Notes: generated by a model not told the origin, from the sequence alone. A DNA stretch of 64,000 nucleotides from Ampullaceana balthica (GCA_944989445.1 CALYLW010000133.1:1-64000), one strand, 5' to 3'; shown: positions 34,519 through 48,194, numbered from the stretch's first letter. Program-made: numbers and translations.

Positions 34519-37197
34519 ATATAAACCATTGATTTTCCATGCTTGCGCGTAAACTTTAAATTTTCTAAGCTAAAATTGAATTGTTCTTTTTAGTGCATAG
34601 GAATAAATGCGTTTTTTTAAACACTCATTATTTACACATATTATTAAAACTTTAAAATTAGACATAAATTATTTTTTGAAGAATAGTCTTTAGCAGCTTT
34701 CATAAATACTGATTAGAAAATGATACAGAAAAACAATTTTTAAATAATAATAATAATAATACTATTTTATACAATTTACAAAAAAAATTACTTATCGGCA
34801 ATTGCATCTTCATATTAATTACAGATTTATAATCGCCAAAATAATATGAATTTCATGGGCAAGTAAAGTAACAATTTTTTATTAATTATTTTAATATCTA
34901 TATTTTTTTATAAATAAAATAAATGGTATCTGCCCAATTTAGGGAAAATTAATTTCTAAACGCTAGTTAAGATTATGATAAACACACTTTTTTGTAAATT
35001 TGACTTAAGTTATTAAAATATTTAACCTAATTCAGAATTCCGCTTTCTGTTGAATAAACAAATGATAATATTTTTTTTTAAAATAATGTTTCGTTAATGG
35101 TTTTTTTAGACCCGATATAATAAAAGTACAGCTTATGTTCGAAAACTAGTTAGCTGAGGTTTCATTTCACCCTTGAAAATGAACGCATTTCATTTGTAAT
35201 GGATAACAAATAAAAACATATATATATGTGACCATATATCTTAATTGTTATAATGTATTTGTTTCAGGTGAACAGTTATAAGATAAAACACCTTCAAAAT
35301 TCATATTTTGTTTGACACAACACTGATAGAAAACAAATATAAAAAATATAACTAAAATATAGATTTAATAATTAAAAATATATTTTTTTTAAAATATTTT
35401 TAAAAAGGAAAAACAATTACTGTTGAATGTAAATGAAGATACCATATTTCATTACAAATATATGTTGACATTGAAACTGAATAAAGGCTGATACTGGTAC
35501 TAGCAGATGTAGTAGTATTGAAATATTTTATTAGATCTCAAATATCTAAATTTGATTTAAAAATAACAAAAACTGATGTTTGAATAAATTTAGAAATGAT
35601 ACATTATAAACCGTCTGTTACTCTTCATTTATATTCACATTTTATTAAACTTCAAGTATGGTGTTTTTTAGCAATGCTTCACTTAAATAAAATGACTACT
35701 GTTTCGGAACAACTACTAACCAACTTGTTTTTTTATATTTAATTTGATATTTATCAGAAACAATATTCATAAACGTTGAAAATATAAACTGAACAAGGAA
35801 TTTGTTTTGAATAAAAAATTTGTTGCATATAGAAACCCAATGAAGTTGGTCGTTCCGAATTGACGTGTCAATACTCATTTCGATCGTATAGAATTTTTTT
35901 TTCCTGTTTTTAATATGAACGTTCTATTATGACGAAACTGGGAAGATCATTATCTGGACTGTTAAATCATGCATTTAAATCCATTTTTCTATGTGAAGTG
36001 TATTTGCATATATTAGCAAGCTTTATTTGTTATTTTTATTTGGAGGGGGAATTGTACCTTGGAAGATATATATTCTGATTAAAAACTCTTATGTAGCGTA
36101 TGTGCTATTGTGTACATCACTTTAAAAAAAAACACACCACCATACAACATTGCATTATCATGCTCAATACCCGAGCCCAAAATTCCCAATGGCTTTTTCG
36201 CTGTTGAACTTGATGCTATTTTCGTATAAAAAAAGTCGTTTGTCGATTTTGACAAGTATGTATCGTGCATCATTTAACTAATATCTTCTGAACCATTTCC
36301 TTTTCACACTTAAATTTAATCGTGCATAAAGTTATCAAAAAAAAATCATTACTGAAAATGAAGTGTAACATTTCATGTTTCAGGAAAGTTTGCGACATGG
36401 TTTGAAACGAAAAATACATCATAATAATCAGTTGTTCCAGCGACAGTTTGGCAGGCTTACTGAAAATTAAAATAAGATATTCAATGGCTTTCTTATCATA
36501 ATCGCTGTTAAGTACATTACTAAATATGGTCCATCGAAATATTCTTGTAAAAGACATTGTTTTTATCCAGCACAATATCTGCTTGTGCGAAACAATTAAT
36601 ACTCACGATGAAAATATCGGATTTGTTACTAACAATCTACCAAGAAAAACAAAATCAAAACAAGTTATTTATGTAAAATTATTAAAGAAACTACCGAAAA
36701 TGGCATCCGAAACTAATTTTCAACAATATTTTTGATGTAATTTTTTAATGATACTATAGTTAACCAATTTAACAAATAAGAAGGGATCCGTAATAGTCTA
36801 GTTATAGAAGTTTTAACGTTAATCTTTCTAAAGCAGAGTAAGGGGGAAAATATATATAACAAAAAGTGTACATGTATGCTTCACAATCATAATAGAAACA
36901 TAAATGGATTACTTATATTCATTGAAATAATGTGTATGTATTTCTTCAAGCGTGGTTATGTAAGACGAGTATCATAATTATTAGTGTAGCATCAACTTCC
37001 AAACCTGCTACCATTGATTTGACAGTAGAATGATAACCTAGTAGGAATTAGAAGACACAAATTAATAATAAAATTAATTGTGATTCTAAGTGACATAATT
37101 TATTATATTCATAAGAAAACTAATTGTAGTACATATTTTTTGTTGGAATGAAATAATTTCTTATTTGAATTTTTAACACAATAAATAAATGTATTAA

Positions 37198-37199
<2 letters not shown>
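34519..37199. other. Unassigned AT-rich region
   Basis: About 2.7 kb without a recognised gene, RNA or shared repeat. Frames at 36079-36735 on both strands have no recognisable residues and overlap each other. Confidence 0.4.

Positions 37200-37253
<54 letters not shown>
37200..37253. repeat. (TA)n microsatellite
   Basis: Uninterrupted TA dinucleotides beside a hAT-derived element. Confidence 0.97.
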
Positions 37254-37257
<4 letters not shown>

Positions 37258-37267
37258 TTATATATAT

Positions 37268-37782
37268 TAGGGCAGCGGAAATTAACGATTAAATTCTCGA
37301 TTAATCCTTATAATTTACATATTTTTTACGTAAAAACTTCTCCCGCGTAATATTATAATTTATATTAGTACTTTATGTGGACCGGCAGACGTCAAATAAA
37401 AAATGGCTGACAGGATCAGCGCAGTTAAATTTAAAGACATAACTAGAAAGTTGAGCAAACATTTTGTTTCTTAAGCTAACTGCGGATGGAAAAGTCGAAG
37501 ATGATGAAAAAGTTTTCTGTGTTCACTGGCATAACTAATTCTCTTTTAAAGGATCAAATACATCGCTGACGTACCACCTTCAGCACAAACATCCGATCAA
37601 GTATCAACACATTGTCATAAAGTTTAGTTCAAAATATTCTTAATTTTCAATATCCGTGAGAAATGTTCAGTTTAATGACGTCATAAAATTCCATTTTTGG
37701 CTTTAATCGAAATTATCGATTAATTAATCGATAATTTTTCAAAAGTTAACGATTAGATTTAAATTAATCGATAACAGCCCTA
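37268..37782 (+). mobile_element. Internally deleted hAT element with BED-finger remnant
   Basis: Imperfect terminal inverted repeats: TAGGGCAGCGGAAATTAACG at the left, and at the right a sequence whose complement reads TAGGGCTGTTATCGATTAAT. Near the left end is a frame with KVFCVHWHN followed by SFKGSNTSLTYHLQHKHP, which fits a BED zinc finger (Cys, a second Cys position mutated to Trp, H-x3/4-H) of an Ac/ZBED-like transposase. The element lies in a TA tract, so an 8-bp target duplication cannot be judged. Confidence 0.65.
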
Positions 37783-37798
37783 ATATATATATACGAAT

Positions 37799-38010
37799 TA
37801 CGGACACTTCGACCCCGGACGACTCGACCATGCCAGTTCGACCACAGGAAGTTCCAACCCCATGACGTTTCGACCCCATGACGTTTCGACCCCGTTCGGT
37901 TCGACAACGGACGATTCGACCAAGGCCGAGTCGACCCCCGGCGATTCGACCCCGGACAGTTCGACAACAGGACTTTTGACCGCTGGACATTTCGACGCCG
38001 GACGTTTCGA
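37799..38010 (+). repeat. Minisatellite, TTCGACCCCGGACG units
   Basis: Units of 14-16 bp recur from GACACTTCGACCCCGG through CATTTCGACGCCGGACG. The TTCGAC core is constant and the rest varies. Confidence 0.9.
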
Positions 38011-38360
38011 GGCCTTCTTATCTACACCGTAGAAATTGTTTGTTTTGTTTTTGTGTTTCTTTTAAATATACTTTAAAAAATATATTATTTTATAATTAAT
38101 CGTTTGTATAAAAATAACTTAACTTTACGTTATTATCCATTAAAAATTAATACAGTTTGAAATAGTTATTTGTAAGGTTTAATTTACGACAAACAGAAAA
38201 AAAGTATATACACGTACAACCAGTCAACATTCAGCGCGAAATCATGATTGTGATAAATGCGCCTTAACTCTGAGGTCTTTCTAAACCTTCTAACTTTAAC
38301 CTACCTCGTCCGATGAAATCGGACCATAACTAAACAACCCGTATAAACAAAAATTTTGAC

Positions 38361-38766
38361 TATAAATCCCTTATATATGAGACATAACTAAAATTATTGA
38401 TTATGTGCAATATAATATGCACCGCGTGACAGACATTTACATACTGAAACTGACTGAATTCCCCTTGCTGTAAAAAACGCGGATGAGGTCGTAGATGGCT
38501 GGAGTGAACTCCACTGACATGTGGATGTCAACAATGGCTGTCGGATACATAGAGTTGCATTGAGATAAACTAAAAATGCATTAATTTAATTACGGTACAT
38601 TCGATCGATTTGAAATTTTGATACAATGCATTTTTAGGTGACAAAAGTCTATGTTCAAAATTTCAGCTCGATAGCATTACGGGAAATGGATCTTTTTTAA
38701 ACTTTTTTCCCGCCCGTCAAGGAGAGCGATCACGTCAAGACGGTAAAGTTATTATAAGGGATTTAC
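38361..38766 (-). mobile_element. MITE-like element, copy 4
   Basis: Bounded by TATAAATCCCTTATATATGA at the left and ATTATAAGGGATTTAC at the right. The interior matches the copy at 8120-8560 in reverse, including ACTAAAAATGCATTAATTTA and CATTCGATCGATTTGAAATT. Confidence 0.65.
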
Positions 38767-39428
38767 AAAGGCAATGTGGTCAGTCCTTTCTAAAGTTGCC
38801 TACATTCTCTCTTCCCCCATTCACTTTATTTAACTTCCCCATAACCCTCGCCAGCCATTCGGTGTTGCGTGGTGGTCACTGAGTATAGCCTTCGGAAGAT
38901 TCCATTATAAAACCGTCGGACAAAATGTAAACAACAATGACGTAATGTTCAGTCAGGTCATACGGGCCCAGCAGCTTGAATGTTATTGTCTGCATTGTGG
39001 CGGTATTAACTATTGAAATTTATTAACTTTAAAATACTGACTACTTTGTACGTCTTAGTAAAATCAGTATTTTTGCGAAGGAGGTCTTCACGTGTTATGG
39101 AACACAAGAAACAGAAGTGAAAAGAGGGGCACGAGTTTCTAATGGCTTCAGCGCCTGCGAGGTGCGTTGTTCAGCATTTCGAGATCTTTAAGAAGACATA
39201 ACAGAAGATAAGAAAGAACATTCATACATTTTTGTTATCGCTGTGAAAATCTTTGAACGACTTAAATATATACATTTCCAAACCCAATGATAAATTAGGT
39301 CCTTTTTAAAGTGTGTGGGATATGAGTGGAGACTTTGTTTTTAATTTTTTATGGATAATATACAAAAAATTATGTTTTGTAAAAAATTGAATAAAAAACA
39401 AAGAATAAATAACAATTAGAAACGAAAA

Positions 39429-39533
39429 GGTCAAAACGTCCGGGGTCAAAAGTTTTTGGGTCGAAACGTCCTGTGGTTAAACTGTCCGGGTTCGAATCAC
39501 CAGGGGTCGAATCGTTGGTGGTCGAAGAGACCG
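39429..39533 (-). repeat. Minisatellite, GGTCGAAACGTCC units (inverted partner)
   Basis: About seven units of 14-16 bp, in the opposite orientation to the array at 37799-38010. Confidence 0.85.
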
Positions 39534-39551
39534 AGCACCATATTTACATAC

Positions 39552-39860
39552 CTAATTCCAGAGTGAATTTGTAGTTTATATCAGTTCCCATCCCATTTCC
39601 AAAGACTAATGTGTGGTTTGTAATATAATCGTCCTGTACATTTGAAATTTTTAAAACAATAATTCCTTCAGGGTAACTTCCGTGATAGTGCGTTACATTA
39701 TATCCTGAGTAAATGATTTCATCGTCATTGTTTATTCGTCGTAACAGCGTAAAGTTTTTCGGTCCAGGATATCCAAAGTAGTCTATGGTTACCACTACAT
39801 TTTCTCCGATGTTTGTAAGAAAGTAATGATCTTCATCAGGGACAAGTGGTTCAATGGGGC
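39552..39860 (-). CDS. Ig-like domain exon (phase 1-1) of a cell-surface or secreted protein
   Basis: A 309-base exon with acceptor TTCTTTATAG and donor GTATGT, starting and ending in phase 1, the usual layout for shuffled extracellular modules. The 102 complete codons have the alternating hydrophobic pattern of an Ig-like fold: NIGENVVVTIDYFGYPGP, then FTLLRR, NVTHYHGSYPEGIIVLKISN and NYKFTLEL. It lacks the paired cysteines of classical Ig domains, and five or so N-x-S/T sites suggest an extracellular location. Joined in frame to the exon at 8615-12093, it would give ...FTLEL-V-LSTRA. That linkage is inference. An alternative is a separate Ig-domain gene with further exons not detected. Confidence 0.65.
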
Positions 39861-40290
39861 CTATAAAGAATATAATTTTGATTATTTGATTAAAATATAG
39901 CACATTGCAAACGCACAAAAAAAAAGTATACAACTTTTACAGTCTAATATTATATTTACTTTCGTATACTGACCCACGCCTCAATGTAAAATTTAACTAT
40001 ATTATAATTTTTTAAATATTAAGCGATAATTATTCCATTCAAAACTTTAAACACAATTTGAAGTATTTAAAACTTTCACCAGTAAAAACATATGAGCATA
40101 CTTGCAATGCGCTAATTCAATCACAAGACTATGTTTCAGCAACGGTTCTTTTACATGCCTAAATAATCATCGTATAAGAATGAACCAGAAATATATTCTA
40201 GAACTGAACAGGAACGGGATAGATTCTCGGCTCTAGAAAACTACGTCATTAACAAAATTAGTGACACAAAATCTACTGCCAAACACTATT

Positions 40291-40332
<42 letters not shown>

Positions 40333-40694
40333 TCCCTCTATTACACAATGTGACCATTTGGTAACAAAGCGAAATAATAATTATTTCCCTAATGCTGGAT
40401 TAGTTTTTAATTTTTCAGACTGATTCCCCTCTTATCTTATCATGTTTTGAACTTTTATACCGGAGAACTCTTCACTTAGACCATTTCGTATTTTTGTAAG
40501 AGCAACTTTTAGTTGGTCACAGTGGGCTACACTTGTGTCTACCGAATCTAGTAAGTACAAGTTTTTGTTTTTTATCGCATAATGAAAATTTATGTTCAAA
40601 AAAATATTAAATGGTAACATTAATGTTTATACTATAATTATGTGAGCTTATGTTTGATATTTGTCATCAACGTTTGATAAAATTTGATAAAAAC
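39861..40694. other. Intronic or unassigned sequence
   Basis: AT-rich with a TA microsatellite at about 40289-40333. A minus-strand frame at 40570-40432 (VAHCDQLKVALTKIRNG) looks slightly coding-like but was not identified. Confidence 0.35.
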
Positions 40695-42513
40695 GGTATG
40701 TTGCCATTTGGTAACAGTACGTCTATAGTCTATGTCTATGTGGTTATTTTTTTGGTGGTTTTTCTTGTTGGAAAATGACAACATACTAAAGCTAACATTT
40801 TATACGCGATATAAATAATTTTTTATTTATAGAATATTTGTAAATATCAAATATTTATGTTAGCCTTTTATACTTTTATAAAATTAACAAGTTTTACAAT
40901 CTTTAATTTTAATGTTTATTTAAAAATAATTTTAAAATTATTTTTTATAAATAGAATTACAAATAGAATTAGAAATATAGATGATGATCAATGATATACA
41001 ACATATATATTTTGTACATTTTTTATGTTTGTTTTTTTTCCTCTCAAGAATTCAAATACCAAAGTCATGTATCCATCAAGGTTTCATGGAATAAATAAAA
41101 ATGTACATGTTTGTGCCATTCCTGAGGACCCAGATGATAATGAACTATCTTAGGAAGATGACGATGACGTAGATGAAACTTTTAATCCAGAATCAGAGCA
41201 CAACAGAGATTCAGGTAAATTTACATCATTTTTAAAAATAAAATATTATGTCTTATACTTATATCTTTTGAAAGAATAATTAAATATCATTCAATACAAT
41301 TGTTGACGTAAAGACTAAAAAAATAATAATTCAATTTGTCCTTTTCAGACTCAACAACACCAGTCTCTGAGAGGGAAATGAATGAAGCACCTGGTAATTT
41401 TTTAGGTACTGCAGTCCAACCACAGGCAAAAGTATCAAATGAAAATTTTCTTTGCAGCAGAATTCTTTCCTCAAGATCCTGTTTTTGTTTTATTTTTATC
41501 GCTGTTGCAAAAGAGCATCAAAACCCTATAGACTACTTTAGGGAAATTATTGATGAATAAATAATGGATAATTTTGTAATACAGTCAAACATTTACAGAG
41601 CTCAGACAAATATTGAACCAATATTTGGTTGCTAATGAACTGGAGAAGTTTAATGGAGTTTATTTATGATGAGCATCATAACTTTGAATGATACTGCTGT
41701 AAAATTCTGCCGTGTAAGGTTATAGGAGCTTCTGGAAACATTGTGCTCCGTCTAGTTATCAATGTTACAAGTAAGAAATAAACAACATTCAATGATTGTT
41801 TTCAAGTGGATATTATGAATATGGCAGTAGTTCAGGCATGACTGATCTATAGGGATGCCTGTAGTAATGCAGATTGGGACCCAAAAAATATCCTTTCTCT
41901 ACTTGATTTCAAGACCCAGATCGCAATATGCCTAATGAAAAAAGGTAAAGTAGGGTCTAGAAAATGTGCTCATCATAGAGCCAAAGAAATGAGAGATCCT
42001 ACTGCAGCTGTTTAACAAATACCAGTAAGACTTGACTATGTTGGGCATTTTCCTGAGCCAATTTACAAAAAAGAAAGATGCAAGAGATCAAATTGCAGGG
42101 GATTTTTTTAGAATTAAATGTGTAAAAATTAGTAACATGTACTGATGTAATATTCAACTTTTCAAGACGCAAGACTCAAACAGTTTCAGAAGTATCAAAC
42201 TAGATATATGTAGGCGTATAAATGTTTACTGGCCTTTATGAAGGTATATTATTAACAAATATTATTATATTTTCCTTTATTGTATGTTGTAAAATAATGA
42301 TTTTTGTTATCCTTACTATTATTTTCATGAATTATTGAAGCAGTATATTCAACATAAAAAACATATAAAAATGTAATTGTAATCAAATTAATGTTTACAC
42401 TTATTGGTGTTCACAATTAAATCATCATCTTTTAAAATTATTATAGTTGTCATGTTCTTATATATTCTGTTTTACTACCTTTTAGACGCACTGTTACCAT
42501 ATGGTAACATACC
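40695..42513 (+). mobile_element. piggyBac-type element with inverted termini, decayed
   Basis: The left end GGTATGTTGCCATTTGGTAA then CAGTACGTCTA (40695-40725) is matched in reverse by TAGACGCACTGTTACCATAT then GGTAACATACC (42483-42513). About 28 of 31 positions agree. The inner part GTTACCATATGGTAAC is itself palindromic. The transposase remnant inside is described separately. The flanking TTAA expected for piggyBac is not evident at these exact boundaries, so the real ends may lie slightly outside. Confidence 0.6.
41055..42200 (+). pseudogene. piggyBac (PGBD-like) transposase remnant
   Basis: An acidic N-terminal stretch (PEDPDDNELS then EDDDDVDETFNPESEH, near 41130-41205) is typical of these proteins. 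It is followed by NPIDYFREIIDE (near 41522) and NFVIQSNIYRAQTN (near 41570), which match the start of the DDE region, and finally RLDYVGHFPEPIYKKERCKR-like sequence and FFRIKCVK (near 42030-42130), the start of the C-terminal Cys-rich domain. Most of the catalytic core between them is missing or unreadable, and stops are frequent. Confidence 0.6.
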
Positions 42514-44265
<1,752 letters not shown>

Positions 44266-44514
44266 AGTTCACAATGATTTCAAGATAGAAAGTCGTGTCT
44301 CTATAGCATCCATAAGTTCCACTGTCATAGCATGAGCTCATTTTTAAGCTATAAAATGGTACAAAGTGCACATGCCATTTATTTTTACTGGCAAACTTAA
44401 AATTGATCCCTCTTCTCCCAGGTGTTCGACATTCAAGAGTCACATATCTACCAGAGTCTACTACAAGCAAATTGTGATGACCATTAGCGGTGAAATATGC
44501 AGGATCATCTTTAC
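44266..44514 (-). CDS. Ig-like domain exon with conserved cysteines (phase 1-1)
   Basis: A 249-base exon with acceptor AATCTTTTCAG and donor GTACGT, phase 1 at both ends. The 82 complete codons include DSGRYVTLEC, a basic stretch RTPGRRGINFKF, and CYDSGTYGCY, which carries the DxGxYxC motif of Ig domains. The Cys in TLEC and the one in TYGC are the expected disulfide pair. The core Trp is replaced. An in-frame join to the exon at 39552-39860 creates a Cys codon (T+GC). An alternative donor GTAATA four bases on would break the phase match. A host gene is likely. Membership in the receptor gene is inference. Confidence 0.7.
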
Positions 44515-45045
44515 CTGAAAAGATTAAATTTTACAATATTAGTATTTTTTTAAAATTTGTTAATTTTTTTTTGTTAATATATTATTTATGTATTTATTTT
44601 TTTTTGAATGGCTTAGTATTTAACAAAATAATATCTGAGGAATATTTTTGATAATCTAAAAAAAAATAAAAATATGAAATTGAAAATTGAAAGAAAAACT
44701 GTGTGTTCGGGACTGTCTGAGAGTCTGAGTCCACACGGAAATGATTATTATTCGACAATAGTTAAAAATAAAATAAATAAATAAAAAGCGGCTAGACTTT
44801 TTGCTACCAAAATATCCATCTAGTATTTCGTGGTTAGTCAAATGTGTGAACCCCACTAAACTCTCCACACAGACCATTGACGTCTTACAAAAATAATACA
44901 TTTTGCCAAAAAGAAGAAAATAATAATTAAACAAAAACAAATGCTGCTTCATGAATAATTAAAGAAATGTTAAAACTAATTTTTTATTTTAATTTTGTTT
45001 TAAATTTGAATCTGGCACAGACTATATATATATATCAATATACAT
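44515..45045. other. Intronic or unassigned sequence
   Basis: Poly-A/T rich. A minus-strand frame at 44952-44656 is aromatic-rich low complexity and is not supported as a gene. Confidence 0.35.
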
Positions 45046-45047
45046 AA

Positions 45048-45638
45048 TTCCCGTCGTCTGTATGTATGTATGTATGGAATAATGCTGCTAGGTGGCGCTG
45101 CGTTCGATTTTGTATAAAAAATATTATATGACGTCATTTTTTTTATGCTTATATATTATTTTTTTTTGAAAAGGGAACGATTTCAAAATACGATTTGAGG
45201 ATTTATTATTATTATGAAATACTTTGTGTACATTTTAGGAAGGTTAAATATTTCGTATTTATCAAACACTGTTAAGTTACTTATGTTAATTAAGTATATT
45301 GATTCCCGTTGTCTGTATGGATGTAAGTTAGATGGCACTGCGATCGATTTTGTATAAAAATATTATATAACGTCATTGTTTTATGCTTATATTTTAATTT
45401 TTGAAAAGGGAACTATGTAGTTCTGTATTACGTTATTTTTTAATCTGATGTGTATTTATTTTGAAAACTTCCGTCATTTTTGACGGTCGATACGCCGCGG
45501 GTCTCTCCAGAGTTCCTTCTTTTCATTCACTTACAGTTGTTTGCCCAAACCCACCCCAATTTGACAACTGTGTCTTTCAGGAAGTCTTCACCCGTTACTA
45601 AATCAATAGCGGCGTATGCTTTGCCGCGGGCCAGCTAG
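45048..45638 (+). mobile_element. Non-autonomous Helitron with doubled 5' part
   Basis: The 3' end is clear: hairpin GCGGC (45609-45613) / GCCGC (45623-45627), then CTAG at 45635-45638 followed by T and a TA tract. The 5' unit beginning CCCGTCGTCTGTATG is present twice (45051 and 45304, 253 bp apart), each with GGTGGCGCTGCG- or GATGGCACTGCG-like sequence and CGATTTTGTATAAAAA. CAACTGTGTCTTTCAGGAAG (near 45570) is shared with the large Helitron at 21570. Confidence 0.7.
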
Positions 45639-45659
<21 letters not shown>

Positions 45660-45669
<10 letters not shown>

Positions 45670-45790
45670 GTTTGCACACACGCACCGCATTGCACTATGC
45701 GCATCACACTGAGACGCAATATAGACGTAAAGGAAGTGAATGAAGAAGAAGAAGGGTGTTTCATTGTAGTTTAATTAAAACTTATAAAAT
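45660..45790 (+). mobile_element. LTR relic related to 31932-32171
   Basis: TAGTAGTTTGCACACACGCA, then CCGCATTGCACTATGCGCAT align with the start of the minus-strand LTR at 32171 downward (TAGTAGTTTGTACACCCTTA, CCGCGCCACACTAGGTGCAC). The remainder fades. Confidence 0.45.
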
Positions 45791-46569
45791 ATATCAAGAT
45801 GAAATTTTGTTTGTGTGTGTGTTTGTTTGTTTGTTACCCATGGAATTTCACACTGTTGGACCTAGGGTGTTGAAATTTGCCAGGACGGTTCCTTTTAACC
45901 TGCAGATGGATGTAGTATAGTTTTTGTAGTTGTCCCTTTTGCCCAAAAGCCATAAATTAAAAACTCAGAAAATAAAGAGACAAAGAGAGAAGTATTAAAT
46001 TGCAGTTCCATATTGAACAGCTTCATGCGGACATTAAAAACGAGTTCATTTTGGTGCGGTCTTCTTTTCCGATTATTTATTTTGTTGTGTGCACTTACAC
46101 AAATATTTTATTGTCAAAATTACGGTACGCATATTTTCGTGTACGCATCTTAAATTTAGCTGTGGAATTTTATTATAATATTATTATTATATGAAAGGAC
46201 GCTAACTTCGCTTTGAAATACACCGAATTATTAAGTTACCGGTTGAGACAGACGAGCCAATGTTGTTTATTTATCCTCCCTCAACTCCTATCCTCAACAT
46301 ATTCGTTAAAAAAACATTATCTATTATTGGGTTTTAACAAAAATAACGTTCAGTTATTCAATGATTTTTATAGTAATAAAAAAAATTAATGAGCTTTAAA
46401 AAAAAACTAGACAGAAACAAGGGTTGAAAATATTGTTGGCTTAATTTGAATTTTAAAAGTTGAAGGGAGTGATTGGTTTGTACGTGGTTGTTGATGTAAA
46501 CTGTTAAATTTATTGTTTCCATTTCGATAAAAAACACAAAATATCGCAACAAGTTGCAGGAAATGAAAA
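45791..46569. other. Unassigned region
   Basis: GTTTGTTTGTTTGTTACCCA near 45823 and CCATGGAATTTCACACTGTT near 45838 look like repeat-element sequence of unknown family. No gene seen. Confidence 0.35.
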
Positions 46570-48194
46570 TATAAAGTGAAAATGGAAGCTTTCTAAAGAA
46601 TGGGAAGAGGAATTTTCATTTATTGATAAAGATGGTAAGCCTATTTGCCTCATCTGCCAAACACCGCTAGCACATTACAAAGCTAGCAATTCGAAGCGAC
46701 ACTATTAAACAAGTCATAAACAGTTTGCATTGCAGTATCCACTGCAGTGTGAATTGAGAAAAACAAAATTGGTGAGTTAAAGTCTGGGCTGTTTCAGCAG
46801 CAGACAGTACTTTCTGATTAGAAGAACGTGTCACTTCAACTGAAGCAAGTTATGTCATCACTTGGAATATTGCTCGAGCTAAACGACATTATTCTGATGG
46901 GGACTTTATTAAGAAGAATATCGAATACGAAATTTCAATATTAGATCCAAATAATTCCTGACTTCGGCGACTGATAACACAAATTCAAGCAATGTTTTAA
47001 AAAGATGTGTAGACTTGCTTGAACCAATTACTGCTTTCTTTTCAGAAAAGGACAGCCTTATCATTAGCTGGTGGACGAAGCTTGGATGGACGATTTGATG
47101 TTTCTGACTGACATTATGCAGCATCTATAAAACTCTGAAACTTTCGTTGGAAGGAAAGGATAATCTTATTTCCTATCTTATACAGAATGTGTTTACCTTT
47201 CAGAAAAAAATACAGATTATTCCAAGATATATCATGTCAAGGGAGTTTAAGCACTTTTCTCGTCTTCAGAATATAGTTAGCTCATACTCTCAGTGTGGAA
47301 TTCAACTTAGAAAGCTTGGTGCATATAGAGATAGATTACAAGGATTACTGGAAGATTTCCAAGCCAGATGTATTGATTTGTGGCAACTAAAATCCTGTTC
47401 CGCTTTTCTCTTAAATTCATCCATGATAGACGTAATCAAAGATGGGTTCCAGCTTCCTATGAACGATGTTATGGTACCTTCTGCTACTGAAATGAGGCTG
47501 TCAGAGTTACAGGAAGATCAGGTTTCAGGCGATGATACACAAATCACAATATGTGATGGATTTCTGGAAGCTCGTGTCCGAAGTAAAATATCCTCAACTT
47601 AAGAAAAATAGTTGTGGACTTATATCATTTTTCGGTTCAACCTACTGCTGTGAATCTTTGCACTCCACAATGAAGTTCATAAAATAAAAGCATCGAGCAG
47701 TAACTAGTAATCAGTACCTGACAGACCTTCTTCGGACCACTACTACTAGCTACCAACCAGATTTAAAGAAACTTGCTAGTTCAAAGGCTTCTAACCATAA
47801 TCATAACTATTAATGTTCAAAGAGAGTGTTAATCAACGTGTTCTATTCATACATTGTCGTGCTTATATGTTTGTTAAATGAGATTTTTTTTGTAACGCAT
47901 ATATTTCTTCAAAATACGGTTATGATTAAAACAATTGAAATATTCATGTCATTAAATTCAAATAAAAAATAATTTTAAAAAATAAATCACCTAAGCAATT
48001 TTTCATTGCGAGTGGGGACCAATGTTTCATCGAAGGTTCGCTTGTCCGTGTGCAAAGTAAAAAATACCTCGTGTGCAAAGTTGCACAACATCTATTTTTC
48101 AACATTTTACAGAATTTTGCTGCGCGGTAATTCTAAACTGCTGCGTGGCATTTGTCAGACATTTCCGCAGCCGCACAGTTTAAAGGGAACAATG
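46570..48194 (+). pseudogene. hAT transposon fossil, catalytic core deleted, dimerisation domain kept
   Basis: Starts with a BED-type finger: WKLSKEWEEEFSFIDKDGKP then ICLICQTPLAHYKASNSKRHY (near 46582-46705, C-x2-C ... H). Next comes KSGLFQQQTVLSD-like sequence (near 46785), then after a deletion MDDLMFLTDIMQHL (near 47080), LSLEGKDNLISYLIQNVFTF (47141 on) and a long open stretch to 47602. Finally SFFGSTYCCESLHSTMKFIK (near 47625) and LTDLLRTTTTSYQPDLKKLA (near 47718), the hAT C-terminal dimerisation signature. The DGAP and HxxD core blocks are missing. A plausible right terminus, whose complement reads CATTGTTCCCTTTAAACTG, ends at 48194. The left terminus was not identified. Confidence 0.7.

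Larger units (their letters stand above)
37799..39533. mobile_element. Candidate element bounded by inverted 15-bp minisatellites
   Basis: The left array (37799-38010) has about 14 units of the type GTTTCGACCCCGGAC. The right array (39429-39533) has about seven units in the opposite orientation, of the type GGTCGAAACGTCCGG. The interior (1.4 kb) contains the MITE at 38361-38766 and otherwise no recognised frame. Inverted subterminal arrays of this sort suggest a DNA transposon or foldback element. No transposase was seen. The right end is within about 20 bp of the splice donor of the Ig exon at 39552. Confidence 0.5.

Noticed and set aside
36079..36735. Overlapping frames of 60-100 codons on both strands
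   Set aside because: AT-rich, overlapping in opposite directions, no conserved residues, no convincing splice sites.
37739..37990. Arg/Gly/Ser-rich repeated frames over the minisatellite
   Set aside because: Produced by the 15-bp TTCGAC repeat, with two overlapping frames showing the same artefact. The array is non-coding.
44656..44952. Minus-strand frame with hydrophobic N-terminus beside an Ig exon, considered as a signal-peptide exon
   Set aside because: It lies 5' of the Ig exon on the minus strand, but its composition is poly-A/T derived and I found no donor in the right phase.
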